Source: Coniella vitis (lineage: Eukaryota; Ascomycota; Sordariomycetes; Diaporthales; Schizoparmaceae). From it: DNA of 64,000 nucleotides. A model generated the notes under the pieces. The model ran no database searches and had not been told where the DNA came from. It worked only from the letters and a program-made list of their open reading frames with translations. The position numbers and the translations under genes are program-made. The stretch covers positions 992,001 through 1,056,000 of the forward strand of contig WUJK01000013.1 of the NCBI GenBank assembly GCA_011317545.1, read 5' to 3'. Each line of letters opens with the position of its first letter. Position 1 is the first letter of the stretch. Shown here in pieces: positions 1-12,975 of the stretch.

Positions 1-3000
1 TAGATATTCTTTAGGGGTTCCTAAGTATTTTCTAAGTTATTATATCCTTTCTATTTAATAAGGTATTATTTTCCGCGTCCGCGTTTGCGTAAGTCGAGGA
101 TCTATTTAACTTCGTATTATGCTTGCTCTGGTTCGATAATATCTGTGTCGTACGAGAGTTCTGCGTCTGCTGGTGCTGGTTCCAGAAGTAAAATGTAGAA
201 GACTAGGTGTAGACGTATATATGGGATTTTAAGTTCGTAGTTAACTAGGGAAATTTATCGTGCGATTTTATAAGGTCCGAGTTTCTTATAGTCGAGTTTA
301 TCGCTAGGTCTAGTGGTTTTAATATTTTTACGGTTAAGGTAGACTTTATCTCCCTTCTATAGGATTAATCCCTTAATCCTTTTCTAATTAGTATATTTCG
401 TTATTTATTCTTTAATATCCTAAAGTATACATCGAGTATCTTCGTATAATTGCTTAATTCTCTTAGCGTATTAGTTTACCGTTTCTACGTTTCCACCTAG
501 TAGTATTTCGTAGTATACCGTAGGGTTATATCCGTAGAGTAGGAAGAATAGTAATTCTCCTATACTCGTTATATCTATACTATTATAAGCGAACTGCGCG
601 GTTAGCAAAAGTTCGACCTAATTATCTTATTCGTAATTAACGTAGTATCGTAGATATTATTCTATAATCTGGTTAGTACGTTCTATTTATCCGTCTATTT
701 AAGGATAAAATGCCGTAGATATATATTATATTATTCCGAGGTATTTAGTAAATAAGATCTAGAATTTTAATATAAATTTTCTATCTCTATCCGATATAAT
801 TTCCTAAGGTATTCCGTAGTTAGCGATAATAATACGGAGGAATATATATACGAGTTCTTCCGCAGTACTACTTTCTTTATATAGTAGGAAGTATACGTAC
901 TTGCTTAGTCTGTAAACTACTACTAAGATGCTATCGTACTACACCTAAGTTAAGGGTTCTCGTAAGAGGGGTAGCTTAGTAATAAAGTCTAGACTAATAG
1001 ATAACTAAATAGTCGTAGGTACTAGTAGAGGTTATAGTAGTCCGTAAGGTTTATATCGTTCTATCTTATTCCGTTTATATATATCGCAGTTGTTAACGAT
1101 ATCCGTAACTCGTTTCTTAAGGTTCGGTAGGTTCTAATAACGTTAGATCCTTTTATAAGTTACTCTAATTCCTTAATATCTATATACTAGTACGCTATAG
1201 ATACTTCTAATATAGTCGTTTTATTCTAATATTATTATACTATCGAGGTTAGGTATTTCTCCTTCGATATATAGGGTTACGTTAAGTTCTTTAGTAATAG
1301 ATAGTATAGTAAGGTTACCTTCCGAATCTTCCTTAAAGATTACTATAATATCTTAGTCTTTACTGTTGCTATCCTTATAGTCTAACCGTCTGCTAAAAGC
1401 GTCTGCTCGTTCGTTTTCTTTGCCTTTACGGTAGATAATCTTAAAGTCGAATTCTAATAGAAATTCGTACTATCTAATTTATCGTTTATTAAGCTGCTTT
1501 GTTAAGGTAAATACCTAAAGATTCTTATAATCCGTATATATAAGAATTTGTTATTTCGCGCCGATAAGGTAGTATCGCTATTCCCTAAAGGCTTCTACTA
1601 TTACTATAAATTCTTAATCGGGCGTTTTATAGTTAAGTTCTAGTCTATTTAGCTTCTTGCTGAAGTTACTAATTATTTATAATCGTCCTTTATTATCTTA
1701 TTATCCGAGTTATCTACCGAATATATAATCTAATACGTTTATCTCGATCTCGAAAACTTTATCTTAGTCTACTTCGATTAGGATTAGTTCTAATATAATT
1801 ATATCCTTAATTATACTAAAGGCTTTCTATACCTATTTATTCTAATTAAAGGTAATATCCTTTTTCGTAAGTTCCGTAAGTAGTGCTATAATACTACTAT
1901 AGTTCTTAATAAATTATCGGTAGAAGTTAGCGTAGCTTAAGAAGGCTTTAATATCCTTAATATTCTAAGGTATAGGCTAGTCCCTAACTGCCTGTACTTT
2001 ATCCTTCTATATTCGTATATATCCTAGTATAATAGTATATCCGAGGTAATTAACTTCTTAGGTATTCTAGTTGTATTTAATAGGTTCTACTAAAATCTTA
2101 TTATCTTAGAGGATTTATAGGATTATTATAATATGCTTCTAGTATTCCTCGAATATCTTCGAGTAAATAAGGATATCGTCTAGGTAAGCGATTATAAAAT
2201 AATCGAGGTATTCGCGTAAGATAAAGTTTATTATTTCCTAGAATAATACGGGGGTATTAGTAAGTCCGAATAGTATAATAAGGTATTCGAAATATCCGTA
2301 GCGTATTCTAAACGCTATTTTCTATTCTTCTCCGGGTTTAATACGAATATATATATATCCTTCTTTAAGGTCGAGGGCTATAAACTATTAGGCTCCTTTA
2401 AATCTATCTCTAAGTTCTTTAAAGAGAGGTAAGGGGTACCGATTCTTAATTATAATATCGTTAAGTTACCGATAGTTAACGTATAATTATAGTTTACCGT
2501 TTTTCTTTAGTATAAATAGGATTAGGTATCCTGCTAGTAAATATAAGGGTTTAATATAGCCTTTCTTAAGATTTTCGTCGATATATTCTCTAAATGCCTT
2601 AAGTTTATCCTTATCTAATCCGTAGATAGGAAAGAACTTTAGTTATTCTCCTTCCTTAAGTGGGATTTCGTAGTCGTATAGGCCGTGCTCTAGTAGGCCG
2701 TTATCGAATTTTCCTTAAAATAGTTTTATAAACTTCCGATACTCTTCTAGTATACCGGAGAGGTCTCTAAACGTATCTTCGTCTTATATAGTTGCTATTA
2801 TAAGGAGATATCGTTATATATACTTAGTTCCTTCTTAAACTTATCGCGATAATATATCCTATTACCTATAGAATCCTATTATATCGTATCCTAATCTGCC
2901 GTATCCCTTCTTTTATTAGGTATTAACTATCGCTAGATCCTTCTCTATAAGCTATCGAGGTTTATCGTATCCTAAGGTAGCTATTATCTTAGCTTTTCTC

Positions 3001-5711
3001 GATTTAGAGGTATATATAAATTCGTTTAAGCCCCTGCTATTTAGGTATCGCTTAGTAACTAAATCCGATCCTACGCCTTTAATTATAACCGCTTCTTAGG
3101 TATCCGCTTTATCCTATAAAATATAGCTATTAGTTTAATCGATTCGAGGATTTTCCTTTCTTAACTATAGTATGCCCAAGATTAGCTCGTATTATATAGT
3201 ATCCGTAATATCGAAGTTCATTAGTATTATACATCCGTAGATCGTAACTAGTAATTAATTAGATTCTATATCGATAATACCTCGGCCGTAAGCAACTTCT
3301 ATACCTTTTATAGTGCTAAGTTTATAGGGTTCTATCTTCTTCTTCTAAGGTATCCGTTCTCTATTAATAACGCTTAGGGATATAAAATTTCCTTATACTC
3401 CGCTGTCTAGGAGTGCTATATAGTGTTTGTTGTTGATTCGTACTGCGATTTTCAAATGTTCGTGCGTCGAGCTGTCTATCGCGCAGAGGGACTTTATCGT
3501 AAGTCCTAATCGCTTATTATCCCTTATAGGCGATCCTTACCTTTTAGGTTCTACTATTCTTACTATACTCCGAGGGCTGCTATCTATATTAGGTTCTTAG
3601 CTTATTATATTCCGTATCGTATATATACTACAGCCTATCGCTATAAGCGCGCTTAATTTTCTTCTTCGGTATACGGAGTCTATGCTCCGGGCTAACTATC
3701 CTTAAGGTTATAGTAGGTACGCGCTTTATCCGCTAGGTATTCTATATAGTCGGCGCGCTTATAGAAGCTATAGTATATAGGTTCTACGTATACGGGCTTT
3801 ATAAGCTTTTCCCTTTATTTCTATTCGCGTATTCTATACTAATCGAGCGCTTTTTCTTACGCGTAAGGTGCGCACTAGGGTATCGTATATTAGTACTATT
3901 TTACTTATCGTATAGTATATTCGTAGGGGGTATTATATATAAGGCTAATGCTAGCGTAGTTTCCCCTTATTCTGAGTACTTTATAATAGTCGCTATTATC
4001 GTTGTTATAGGCGATAATGCTATACCCTATCTCGCGCGTAGGGAACTATTTGTTGGTTACCTTATGTTTAAAGTATTATCTGCAGTTATATATAATATAG
4101 GTAAACTATACGATCTGGTAGTATTTTTCGTAGAGGTGATTAATTCGTGCGTCTTCCTATATAAGGGGGGTTTCGTCTTAACAAGATATTATTCGGAATA
4201 GCTCCCTAAGTATAATGCTATAGATAAGGTAGTACGTATCTCCTTTATCGATATCTTCGTCCGTAGAGCTTTCTAATTCTAAGCTCGTTTCTTCGTTAAT
4301 AGTTTAAGTACTAACGCTCTAACCGATACTAAGCGTTTCCTATTATTCCGTAATTTCCGTAATATTGCTTTATAAAGTATCCGTTAGGAGAGGCGTCCTC
4401 TAGGTAACTATAATTTATTATTCCTTATAAGGTTTTTAAGGGAACTATCCTAAGCCTTACTTTACCGAGAGGTACGTTATATAATTATCCTTATAATAGA
4501 AGGTCTAGTTAAGGAGTCTATAATTAGAATTATCCGATGCTTACTCTAGAAGCTGGTTTTAGCTGGGAGTAGAGTCCGTAGTCTTGCGTATTATAATATT
4601 GGCTTATCGTCCTTCGGGGACTTTCTTGAATTCTCTGGGTTTCTTGGGTTATCGGCATTCTCGTGCGAAGTAGCCTGTCTTGCCACAGTTAAAGCATTCC
4701 TTACTTATAGGTTTACGCTAAGCTATATCGAGCTCTATAGATCCTATATATATAATGCCGCTAACTGCTATACCTCGTTGCTAGAAGCTATAGTTAGTTA
4801 TCTATTAAATCCGCTATCCTATATTAGCGTAATTCCTCTATATAGTATAGCTTCCTCCTTTCTTGCTTTTCTCTATATATCTTTCGTAGAGATAGTTATC
4901 GATATAGATAGCGTTATTACTAAATATCGTAAAGTCTTCGGGCTAATCCTACTTAGAGATTTCGTCCTTAACCTTATCCTTAAGTCCTCTATAATAGTAT
5001 TCTATAAGGTTCTTATCTTCCTAAGGGAGGTATACTAAGAGTTGCTTAAAGCGAACCGTATAGGCTAAAGCAGACTTATTCTACTTAAGTTTTATAAGTT
5101 ACTACGCTATAATCCGTTCTTCGTTAGGATTACTAAATATTTCCTTAAGGATACGTTCGAATCCTACGAATAAATCGAATATATTCTTAGTAGTTATCTT
5201 ATATTAATCGAGGTTGCCTAGGTATTTAATATAGTTACGAAGTAAGGGTTCGTACTAGATAAGTACGTCCTTTTCGAGTCGTATACCGGCTAGGATAACT
5301 TTATCGGGTTCGGTAGTAAATTATACTGCGTTATATAGGAAGTACGCCTTATAATAGGTAAGGAACCCTTAAAGCGTCTTCTAGTTACCGTTATATATAG
5401 TGGGTTTATCTATCTTATAGCTATTACCGGTATTCTAAATAATAGGCGCTAGGGGTATAATAGCTATAGCTTAGTATTATTCGATTTACTAAGCCTACCG
5501 ATAGATAGTGCGATTCTACTACTCCTAAGCCTATCGGAGTACAGCGAGTTGTTAAGTAAGTTCGATTAATTAGCGTATTATATCTTCCTAAGTTACGACC
5601 TAGCGACGTCCTTCGCCTAAGGTAGATAGGGTAGGAGTTTAAGGAGCTATTATTATACTTAATATTACCTAAGAGGTATATATAGACCGTCCTAAATAAG
5701 AGTTGTGAAAA
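1..5711 (-). mobile_element. Ty3/gypsy chromovirus, family B copy 1 (B1), internal region, RIP-mutated, cut by window edge
   Basis: This is the minus-strand body of an LTR retrotransposon; its 3' end lies left of base 1. It aligns over most of its length with the better delimited copy at 45358-52973. Reading the minus strand from the LTR at 5712, one meets gag with a zinc knuckle (about 4640-4720), protease, reverse transcriptase (about 2060-2560), RNase H, integrase (about 250-1250) and the start of a chromodomain next to the window edge. Frames are broken by many TAA/TAG codons but by few length changes, as RIP produces. Decay is uneven: bases 110-330, about 3420-3500 and 4560-4710 still hold many TpG/CpA sites. 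In gag the knuckle keeps its three Cys and has lost only the His (now Tyr), so this is the least mutated of the three B copies. No functional product is expected. Confidence 0.85.
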
Positions 5712-6192
5712 TATAATAATCCTTGCCTAAATCCCGGATTCTGGAAGTACCTATAAGTTATATATTAGCAGGTGGGGAAGTATTACCTTTAAGTCTTCGT
5801 ACGTTATCGAGCAATATTAAGTATTATAAGTAATCAAGAGGGATTACCCTATTATATAAAATAATACTTAGATTCATAACTAAAGATTATAAGGAAACTA
5901 TCTAATATTAAGCCGTAAAACTCCTATCCTTATATCCTTCTGTTATTTTCCTATCTATAGCAAATATAGATCCTTAGATCACCTAGAGCGATAGGAGCGT
6001 TAGCTTATTTGGATTATTTAGATTATTATCGCTCTAACTGTCTTAGTTATTAAGGTGATCCAACCCTAACCCTAATTATACCGTTCTGTATTCTTATATA
6101 AGAGATCCCTATCGGTCCGTTAAGGTTCCGATTTGCTAGTATATAGTTGCGCTAGCCTATTCCTGTAACCTGCATATTCATGGGTTATAATA
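5712..6192 (-). repeat. LTR of B1 (hairpin-type U3)
   Basis: This 481-bp LTR matches those at 45358-45836 and 52495-52973. It starts TATAATAATCC and ends GGGTTATAATA, probably TG...CA ends converted to TA by RIP. It contains a nested inverted repeat (GATCACCT...AGGTGATC around AGAGCGAT...ATCGCTCT) and a telomere-like CCCTAACCCTAA run near 6064-6077. It is the element's 5' LTR, since the element is on the minus strand. The base after it resumes family A sequence, so it marks the insertion point of B1 into A1. Confidence 0.88.
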
Positions 6193-8170
6193 GTATAACT
6201 ATAAGATCTATAATAAGGAACTATTAGCCGTTATTAATTACTTAAAAGTATAGGATATAGAGCTTAGGGGTATTATATTACTATTTATAATTTACTCGGA
6301 TTATAAGAACCTCGAATATTTTATAATATTATAGCGTTTTACCGAAAGATAAATCCGCTAGTCCGAGATAATAGCTTATTTTTAATACTACCTAGTCTAC
6401 CGTATAGGAGTAGCTAATAAGTATTTAGATATCCTTTCGAGGAGGGAGTAGGATATATTATATAATATATCTAACGAACGCCTTACTAATAGGTAAATCT
6501 AGCTTTTATTATCGATAGAGATAAGCTAAGTTATAATATATAATAAGCTATTATTAATAGGTAGTAAGGTTTTTATATAAAAGGAGCTCTAGCGCTTATA
6601 GAATAATACTACCTTATATAATAAGGTCTACTCCTAACTTATAGGTATAATCCGTAGGGGTAAACGCTCTTTTCCCCCTTACCTATAGATATCCGAAGGT
6701 AAGCCTATTAAAATATTTATAGCGGAGTATTCGATCGATAATAAAGGATTACTTAGGTTCTGCGAATAGCTCTAGTTACCGGATTAGGAACTACTATATA
6801 CTAAACTAATATAGAATATCTATAATTCTACCCTATCTAATTACCTAAGAAGGGATATTACTATTATAATAATAATAAAGGGCTACTTCTAGCTAGGTAT
6901 ATACTGTAGTATTTAGAGGTTTATATAAAATTACGATATTTATAAACGTAAGACGGTATAGAGATACTAGAAGAAGGGCCTTCTTAAGCCCCTATTAATA
7001 CCTAAGCGGGTATAAAGCGAGTTATCCGTAGAGTTTATAATCGACCTCCCCTACGAGGATAATATAAAAGAGGCCTACTTAATAGTAATTATAGACCGAT
7101 TAATAAAAGCTATTATACTCGAAGCTATATATAGTATAAGCGCGGAAGTATATATAAAGCGGTTCTTATATTATTACTAGCGGTTCTATAATTTCCCTAA
7201 GGTAATAATTAGTAATCGAGGCTCGAACTAGGTAAAAGGGTTCTAATATTAATTATACGAGCTTATAAAGATAGAGTAGCGCTTAAGTACCGCTTTCTAC
7301 TTATAAATAGATAGAGCTATAGAAAAGGTAAACTAAAAGGTTATAGATTACCTCCGAGTATTTATTATATATATATAATTAGATTAGCCGATACTCTTAC
7401 CTAGCGCTTAACTAGCTATTAATAATAGGGATATTAATATAATTAGCTTTAGCCTATTTTTTATCTTATATAGCTATTATATAGATCTAATCGAATAGGT
7501 AGAGTATAGTATATTAATAGCGTAAGCGCCTAGGGTTTAAACTAAGAACTTTATCTAATAGCTTAAAGATATAATTACTTTCGCTTAAGCTATAATAATA
7601 GTTATATAATAACGAATAGAAGAATCTATAAATAAGTTATAAATAGCTATAGAGCGGCTTATTAAGAGCGATAAGGTATAGCTCTCCTTACGAAATATTA
7701 CTACCGACCGCCCTTTAAAGAAGTTAGCCTAGCTATATAAAAAGTATATTATAATATATATTATTAGCCCTTATATAGTAGAATTAGATATCCCGCCGGG
7801 TATTTACCCTTATTTCTATATAGATCTCCTAATCCGAGCTATATAAAACCCGCTCTTATTATAGGTATAAAGAGAATACCGGCTTAACCCTATTATAATT
7901 AAAGAGGGAGAGGAACCCGAGTATTAGGTAGAGAGTATTATTAGAGTATATAATAAGCTATATAAAGGCTATACGAAAACGGACGAAACGCTATAATACG
8001 AAATCCTAATTAAGTAGGTTAGATAGGATTAGCTAGATTAGTAGCTATTATCCGAATTTAAAGATATAGCTACTCTTAAGGAGTTCGAATAATATTATAA
8101 TAGTATTATAAGTTATAATAGCCTAAAGTTATAGAAAAGAAGAGCGGGGAAATTAAATATTACGAATAAA
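6193..8170 (+). mobile_element. Ty3/gypsy family A copy 1 (A1), RNase H-integrase-chromodomain part, RIP-mutated
   Basis: This is the plus-strand 3' part of pol. The first bases match the RNase H region of A2 at about 44429 onwards, so the 5' part of A1 should lie beyond B1, outside the window. In frame one can read an RNase H segment ending in a recognisable TDxKNL-like stretch (about 6290-6330), the integrase zinc-binding region, the catalytic core (first Asp about 7090, second Asp mutated to Asn about 7210, Glu about 7320) and a C-terminal chromodomain-like stretch (about 7920-8090). Stops are almost all TAA/TAG from CAA, CAG or TGG codons. Pseudogenised by RIP; no product expected. Confidence 0.85.
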
Positions 8171-9648
8171 AAGAAAATTATATATAAAATGTATGCTAAT
8201 GCGGCTACCTATTTATCCTTACTTACCTCCTCCTTATTATTAGAATTACTCTCCTTAGTTTTATTAGAATAAGGATCGTTATTAACGCTATATTTCGCTT
8301 TAATATTAATTAAGCTCTTACCTTTACTACCCCCTTTTATAAGCTTTGCTAGTAGGTCGGTAATATCCTCTAGCGCTACTACTTAGTAGTATATAAGCTT
8401 ACGGCTATAATATTAATATAAAGTTAATAGGATATAAATAAGGAAGGAATAATCGGTATATATACTATAGGTATATTTATTATTTAATAATCGGACCTTA
8501 TTATAGCTAGCCTAAGTCTTACCTAACTTAGGTAGGTAGTTATAGGTATAGCGTATAGCGAGAGTAATAAGGGCCTAGGGGTAGAGAATATCTAGAGTAT
8601 ATAAATATAGGAAGGCGCGAATAGGGAAGGAGTAGTATATATTAAGTTCGGGAGTATTATAAGCGAGGGAATAGTTAATTATAATAATAATAGCGGTATA
8701 TATTTCGTCGGTCTAATAAAGGGGGGTATAGGAATAGCCGGAGTTCTTACCCTTCTTATTCGTCTTATAGAGGAAATAACGGGCGCTGGCTATAATAGTT
8801 AATAAGCTACGAAGGAATAAGGGAAGCGCTACTTATTAATACTATAGAGGTAAAGGGAGAAGGGGTTCTTAGAAGCCCTTATAATATAGGGTAGGTATTA
8901 TTTATCCCTAATACCCTTAAGGAGGGTAATATAGGGTTAGAGCTATAGGTTAATAACGATAATACTTTAGATAAGCTTATTAATAGCCTTATCGAGTTAG
9001 GCGGCGGTAGGGGCGAGGATAATAGCGGTAGGAGTAATAGTAGGCGCGGTAGGAATAGCCGTAGCTATAGCTATAGGCGCTATTATTATAGGAGTAGCTA
9101 TAAAGCCTACGGTAATAATAAGGGTAGCGGCGGTAGGTATAATAATAAGGGTTATACTAGCTTACTTAAAACGAGTAACGATATTTATATTATTAGTAAA
9201 GCTAAGTATAAGTAGAGGATGAATAGGGAAGGTATAATATTTACCTTATTATTATAATAGTTAGTTTCGTATAACTTATAAGGGCTCTAGTTTAATTAAG
9301 AGGAAGGAATAACCTTTAGAGTAGGAGTTAAGGGGGTATTTATACTTTTTCGAGGCTTTAAGAGTAAAGATATCGCGCTTATAACCGCTTATTAGGTTAA
9401 GGGCGTTATTATTATTCTATTAACGGATAATAAGCGGTAGAACTTATAGATTTGCCGAGAGCTAGGTTAAAAGGAGCTCTACGGATATAAGATTCCTTTT
9501 ATATTCGCTAGGTATAAGAATAGGGCTCCTTTAATAGGGTAGGCGGGCGTAGCGGCGTTATATTATTATACTATTTAGGTAGCTATTATACCCCTATTAT
9601 ACTATATATAGCTTTATAGGAGGGCGTTTAGCCTAAGCGGGGGGGTAA
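8171..9648. other. Family A 3' region between integrase and LTR, with an antisense frame
   Basis: About 1.5 kb after the A1 integrase that is not part of gag-pol. On the minus strand, roughly 9190 down to 8530, one frame stays open apart from TAA/TAG codons of RIP type. It has an Ala/Pro-rich start followed by a mixed-composition part of more than 150 codons. The same region recurs in A2 (54060-54920). A G-rich run, probably the polypurine tract, lies just before the LTR at about 9636-9648. I do not recognise the antisense product. Confidence 0.6.
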
Positions 9649-9987
9649 TATTATAGGCCTATAGGTAAATATATAGCTTCGGTATATTAAGGTATAAAGC
9701 CTTAGTTAGTATATTCCCTTCCCGTCTAGAGACTAGTATTATATAAGCGCTAAACGAGAGTGCCTTCCGAGTAGCTTATAAGCCGCTTAAAAGACTATCG
9801 GTAATAGCACTTATATCGACGGTAGACCTATAGAAAACTCTATCTAAAGGTGGATCTTAAGCGTAAGAGCTATTTAAGAGCAGCTCTCGCGCCGTTATAT
9901 AGATACTACCCTTACTTCTCTCCTTAAGTTAGTTAATAATAGAAATTGGGATCGTAACTGCGAACGCTCTCTCGATGCCCGTTCACA
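9649..9987 (+). repeat. 3' LTR of A1
   Basis: This 339-bp sequence is repeated at 40951-41289. Both copies begin TATTATA(A/G)GCCTA and end GTTCACA or its RIP form GTTTATA. The differences I compared are mostly C/T and G/A transitions. It follows a G-rich tract and is followed at once by non-RIP DNA, so it marks the left border of the gene island. Confidence 0.85.
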
Positions 9988-11014
9988 AAGGGGTATTAAA
10001 AATACGTTTTCTATAGCCCTAGGATAAACTAAATAATTTTCATTTTATATACTAGTGGGGTGCTTATAGGAAGAATGCTTAAAATCTAACTTAAATTAAT
10101 TCAGGAATAAAATATAGGATAGTGAGCGCTGCAGACCTCCGTATCCGTTATCGCTTTATCCTATCCCAACCCTAACCCGTTACTGCATTAGTGCGGACGG
10201 AATATGTAGTTAATATAACCGTTGTTTGCTAATAGTATAGGCGCTTAATACAGGTGTTCTCTTATATTATCGCGTATCTAAAGGCATCCAGAGAAAAACG
10301 ATGTTTTGGATAAGAGTCTGAAGGGACATTGTCGATAATACAAACACCTGAGCGATCAGGGTTAGGGTATAGTTCACTCTGGGCAGTGTACCCTGTACGC
10401 AGTATGACTGAAATACCGCCATTCATTTGTATTTCCTTTGTATTTAGACTTAAGACATAGACAGCACACTCATTTTACATTGATCTTCGCCCTAATTCGT
10501 AGAGGCTATTTTCATCGACAGATGTGAAAAATGATGCGCGCCTAAAAAGATTAGTATTCACAGGCGTTACTACAAATATACGAGCACATACTAGATATAT
10601 TTCGCCCCGGTTCGCCGGTTATACGCCGGACTCGTATAAGGAGCCGTTAATATTATAAATAGCAAGGATTATTGTACTTAAAATACTATCTAGATTAACT
10701 TGCTAGGAGAATTCGACAGAAATTACGTTGCTTCGTAGTATAACCTCGCCATCATTTAACTATGAAGCACTGTGAGAGGTAGTTCATTAATGCTGGTTCT
10801 GTAGGCTAAAGCTTGACCAATCCTCGCGCCACTTTTATATAACCTTATCCCAGATAACCACCAGCTGCGCTATGTCTATTTTTCTTTTTGAATTTTATAG
10901 CGATGCTTGAAATGCTAGAGTTTTGGTGAGAAATCGATAAGTGTTACGAACCTTTGGCGACCTACTATATATGCCACTTGCTAACAATCGAGACCATGGC
11001 AGAAAGAGGTCGAT
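9988..11014. other. Intergenic, island edge; decayed fragments only
   Basis: I see no gene here. CpA and TpG are back at ordinary levels from about 9990. An imperfect hairpin at about 10113-10162 (ATAGGATAG...TATCCTAT) is followed by CCAACCCTAACCC at 10166-10178, the same order as in the B-type LTR U3. A reverse-oriented AGGGTTAGGG lies at about 10358-10367, and the pair CAGGTGT/ACACCTG spans 10250-10350. A short AT-rich patch at about 10600-10720 looks partly RIP-mutated. These are probably remains of old LTRs. Confidence 0.5.
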
Positions 11015-12975
11015 CTATTCATTCAAATTTAAAGGTGATGTGCAGGTGAATGAGTTTAGTTGAGGATTCTCAAAAGCCTCGATCATGCCTGACAGAACAG
11101 TAAGTTTTGTGACAGTCTTGCACTGATCGTGGTTTCGAAGAAACGGAGTGTTGCCTTACCTTCTATAGCGGCATAAAGGCCCAGACCAGCCGTCACCCAG
11201 GCCCCTCCGGCATAGAGTAGATGCAAGACGTTGAGCCACCACTTTCCGCGGGAAATGCCTCGGATCCAGCGCTTCAAGCCTCTGTCTTTCCGTATAATGC
11301 TTCCCGTTACGGGATCAAACCCCTCTCCGTCTGCTATGGCATTGAGCTGGATATCGTAAGCCAAAGCAAGCATCGGGGGAAAACAGTAGGTGAATTCGAG
11401 CAGAGTGGCCGACGCAATGACCGACACAAATCCAAAATAATCAGGGATAGCTGCAGCAATGATATATGCGATGGACCACCAGATGGGAACAATAACCGCC
11501 CACAGGATCTTGCCACTCTTGGTTGTGAGGGGCGGCGCTGAGAACAAGTCCATTAAGACATTGTTATAGAGGACCTTGATGCCAATATTTCCGTAGAGAG
11601 CGGCAGCAATCAATCCACTGCAGAAAGCGAGCATATTGCCGGCAGTCTGGAACCCATATGCAGAAACGCCTTGGTATGAGATTGAGTATGCGTATTGGCC
11701 TTGGAAGTAATAGACATAGCAACCGTAAATCACTGCTGCGGATCAGTACTGTACAATCATACCTCTAACGGCTTTCGGGGATTTGAGGTAGGCAGCAAAG
11801 TATAGTGAGCATGATAAATGAAGAAATGTTGAAGAGGACTTACTGTAGACTGCGTAAATAAAAAATTGAGCACCCCACATAGCTTTCAGAAAATCATTCG
11901 GACGCCGCATCTCGGCCATAAACTCGATAAATAATTGTGCTCCACCATATGCAAGAACGCCAGACATGAGACCGTTGAGAGATCCAACCAGACTTCCAGG
12001 GTCTGGCAGGTAGCTATAGTGCTTGACCGGCGGATATACTCCTGAATCATTAGGTGTAATGGACGCCGGATCCACCAGAGCGCCAGCAGATCCCAAGATG
12101 GAAATATCATAATTTGGTGGACTGTGAGCCATGACACCCATGGTGATGAAGATGACAAGCAAGTTGAGCCAGATCGCCAGATTTGCGATCAGCCCAAAAC
12201 GGCGCAGAGTCCGAACTTGACCGAGGGCGAAGCCGGCGGCTATGAAAATGATGGGGCAGACGGCATAGCAAATCTGAAACCTGGAGACTTGCGACAGCGC
12301 TTGGCCATTCTGAATTGTGACTTGGCCGAGGATAAGGAGCAGAGCAAGGGCTTGTAGCACATTGAGAATATGCCGCGCCCATGGGCCATAGAGCCGGAAA
12401 CCGAGATCGCCAAAATTTCTCAACGGGAACTGGTATGAGTCAAGACCCAGAAATATGTGCCAAAGCAAATACCCGCTATAACCAGCCATTAACCCAAAGA
12501 CTGAATATAATATGATGCCCGGCATCCATCCTAGCGTCCCAATAGCGAAGCCGACTCCATATGGACCAAGAATATCCGTTGTGATGAGATAGAAGCAAGC
12601 TCCGGCGGAAGCCGTTCGGAAAGCACGAGAGGCCTGCATCCACTCTTCATCGGTGATTTCGATGCGATTCGCGCGATTAGAAAGATTGAGGCCGGTGGAA
12701 TTCAAGGCATCGCCATCGTGATGGTGCTCATGCTCAGGCTTCTTGCGCAAGATGATCTCGCGCCAGCTCGTCTTGACTTTCGGCTCACCCAACTCAAGTT
12801 GGCGGGTTTGTAGTGCATAGTAGTGGTACTCTTCGAATGTGACCTCCGGATCGTGAAGCTTACGTGCTTGAGGTTTGATGTAACTTGTGCTTGGACGGCC
12901 GACCACACCCCTTGTGGCCAGATCATCTGAACGCGGGCTCTGTGAAGCAGAGGACATATCGTCTGTCAAATTCAT
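11015..12975 (-). CDS. AAAP-family amino-acid transporter (fungal MTR-like), two introns
   Basis: Predicted membrane permease of the amino acid/auxin permease (Aa_trans) family, 592 residues. Gene model: complement(join(11015..11088,11160..11732,11844..12975)). Intron 11733-11843 has GTAAGT and CAG; joining there gives a Met between AVY and IYGCYVY and keeps one frame. Intron 11089-11159 has GTAAGG and CAG and gives a natural C-terminus ending SPLNLNE. The start Met at 12975 opens a hydrophilic cytosolic tail of about 125 residues, typical of the fungal members. The first membrane helix follows the phrase FRTASAGACFYLITTD, and about ten or eleven hydrophobic segments run to the C-terminus. 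Substrate cannot be read from sequence; neutral amino acids are most likely by family. It is divergent from bioB across 1.6 kb. Confidence 0.88.

Noticed and set aside
4778..5038. 86-codon open frame on the plus strand
   Set aside because: It lies antisense inside gag of B1; open only by chance in RIP DNA, with extreme Ile/Tyr/Leu bias, and broken in the other B copies.
6061..6078. True telomere or subtelomere end
   Set aside because: Only two or three CCCTAA units, always inside an LTR at the same internal position; not a telomeric tract.
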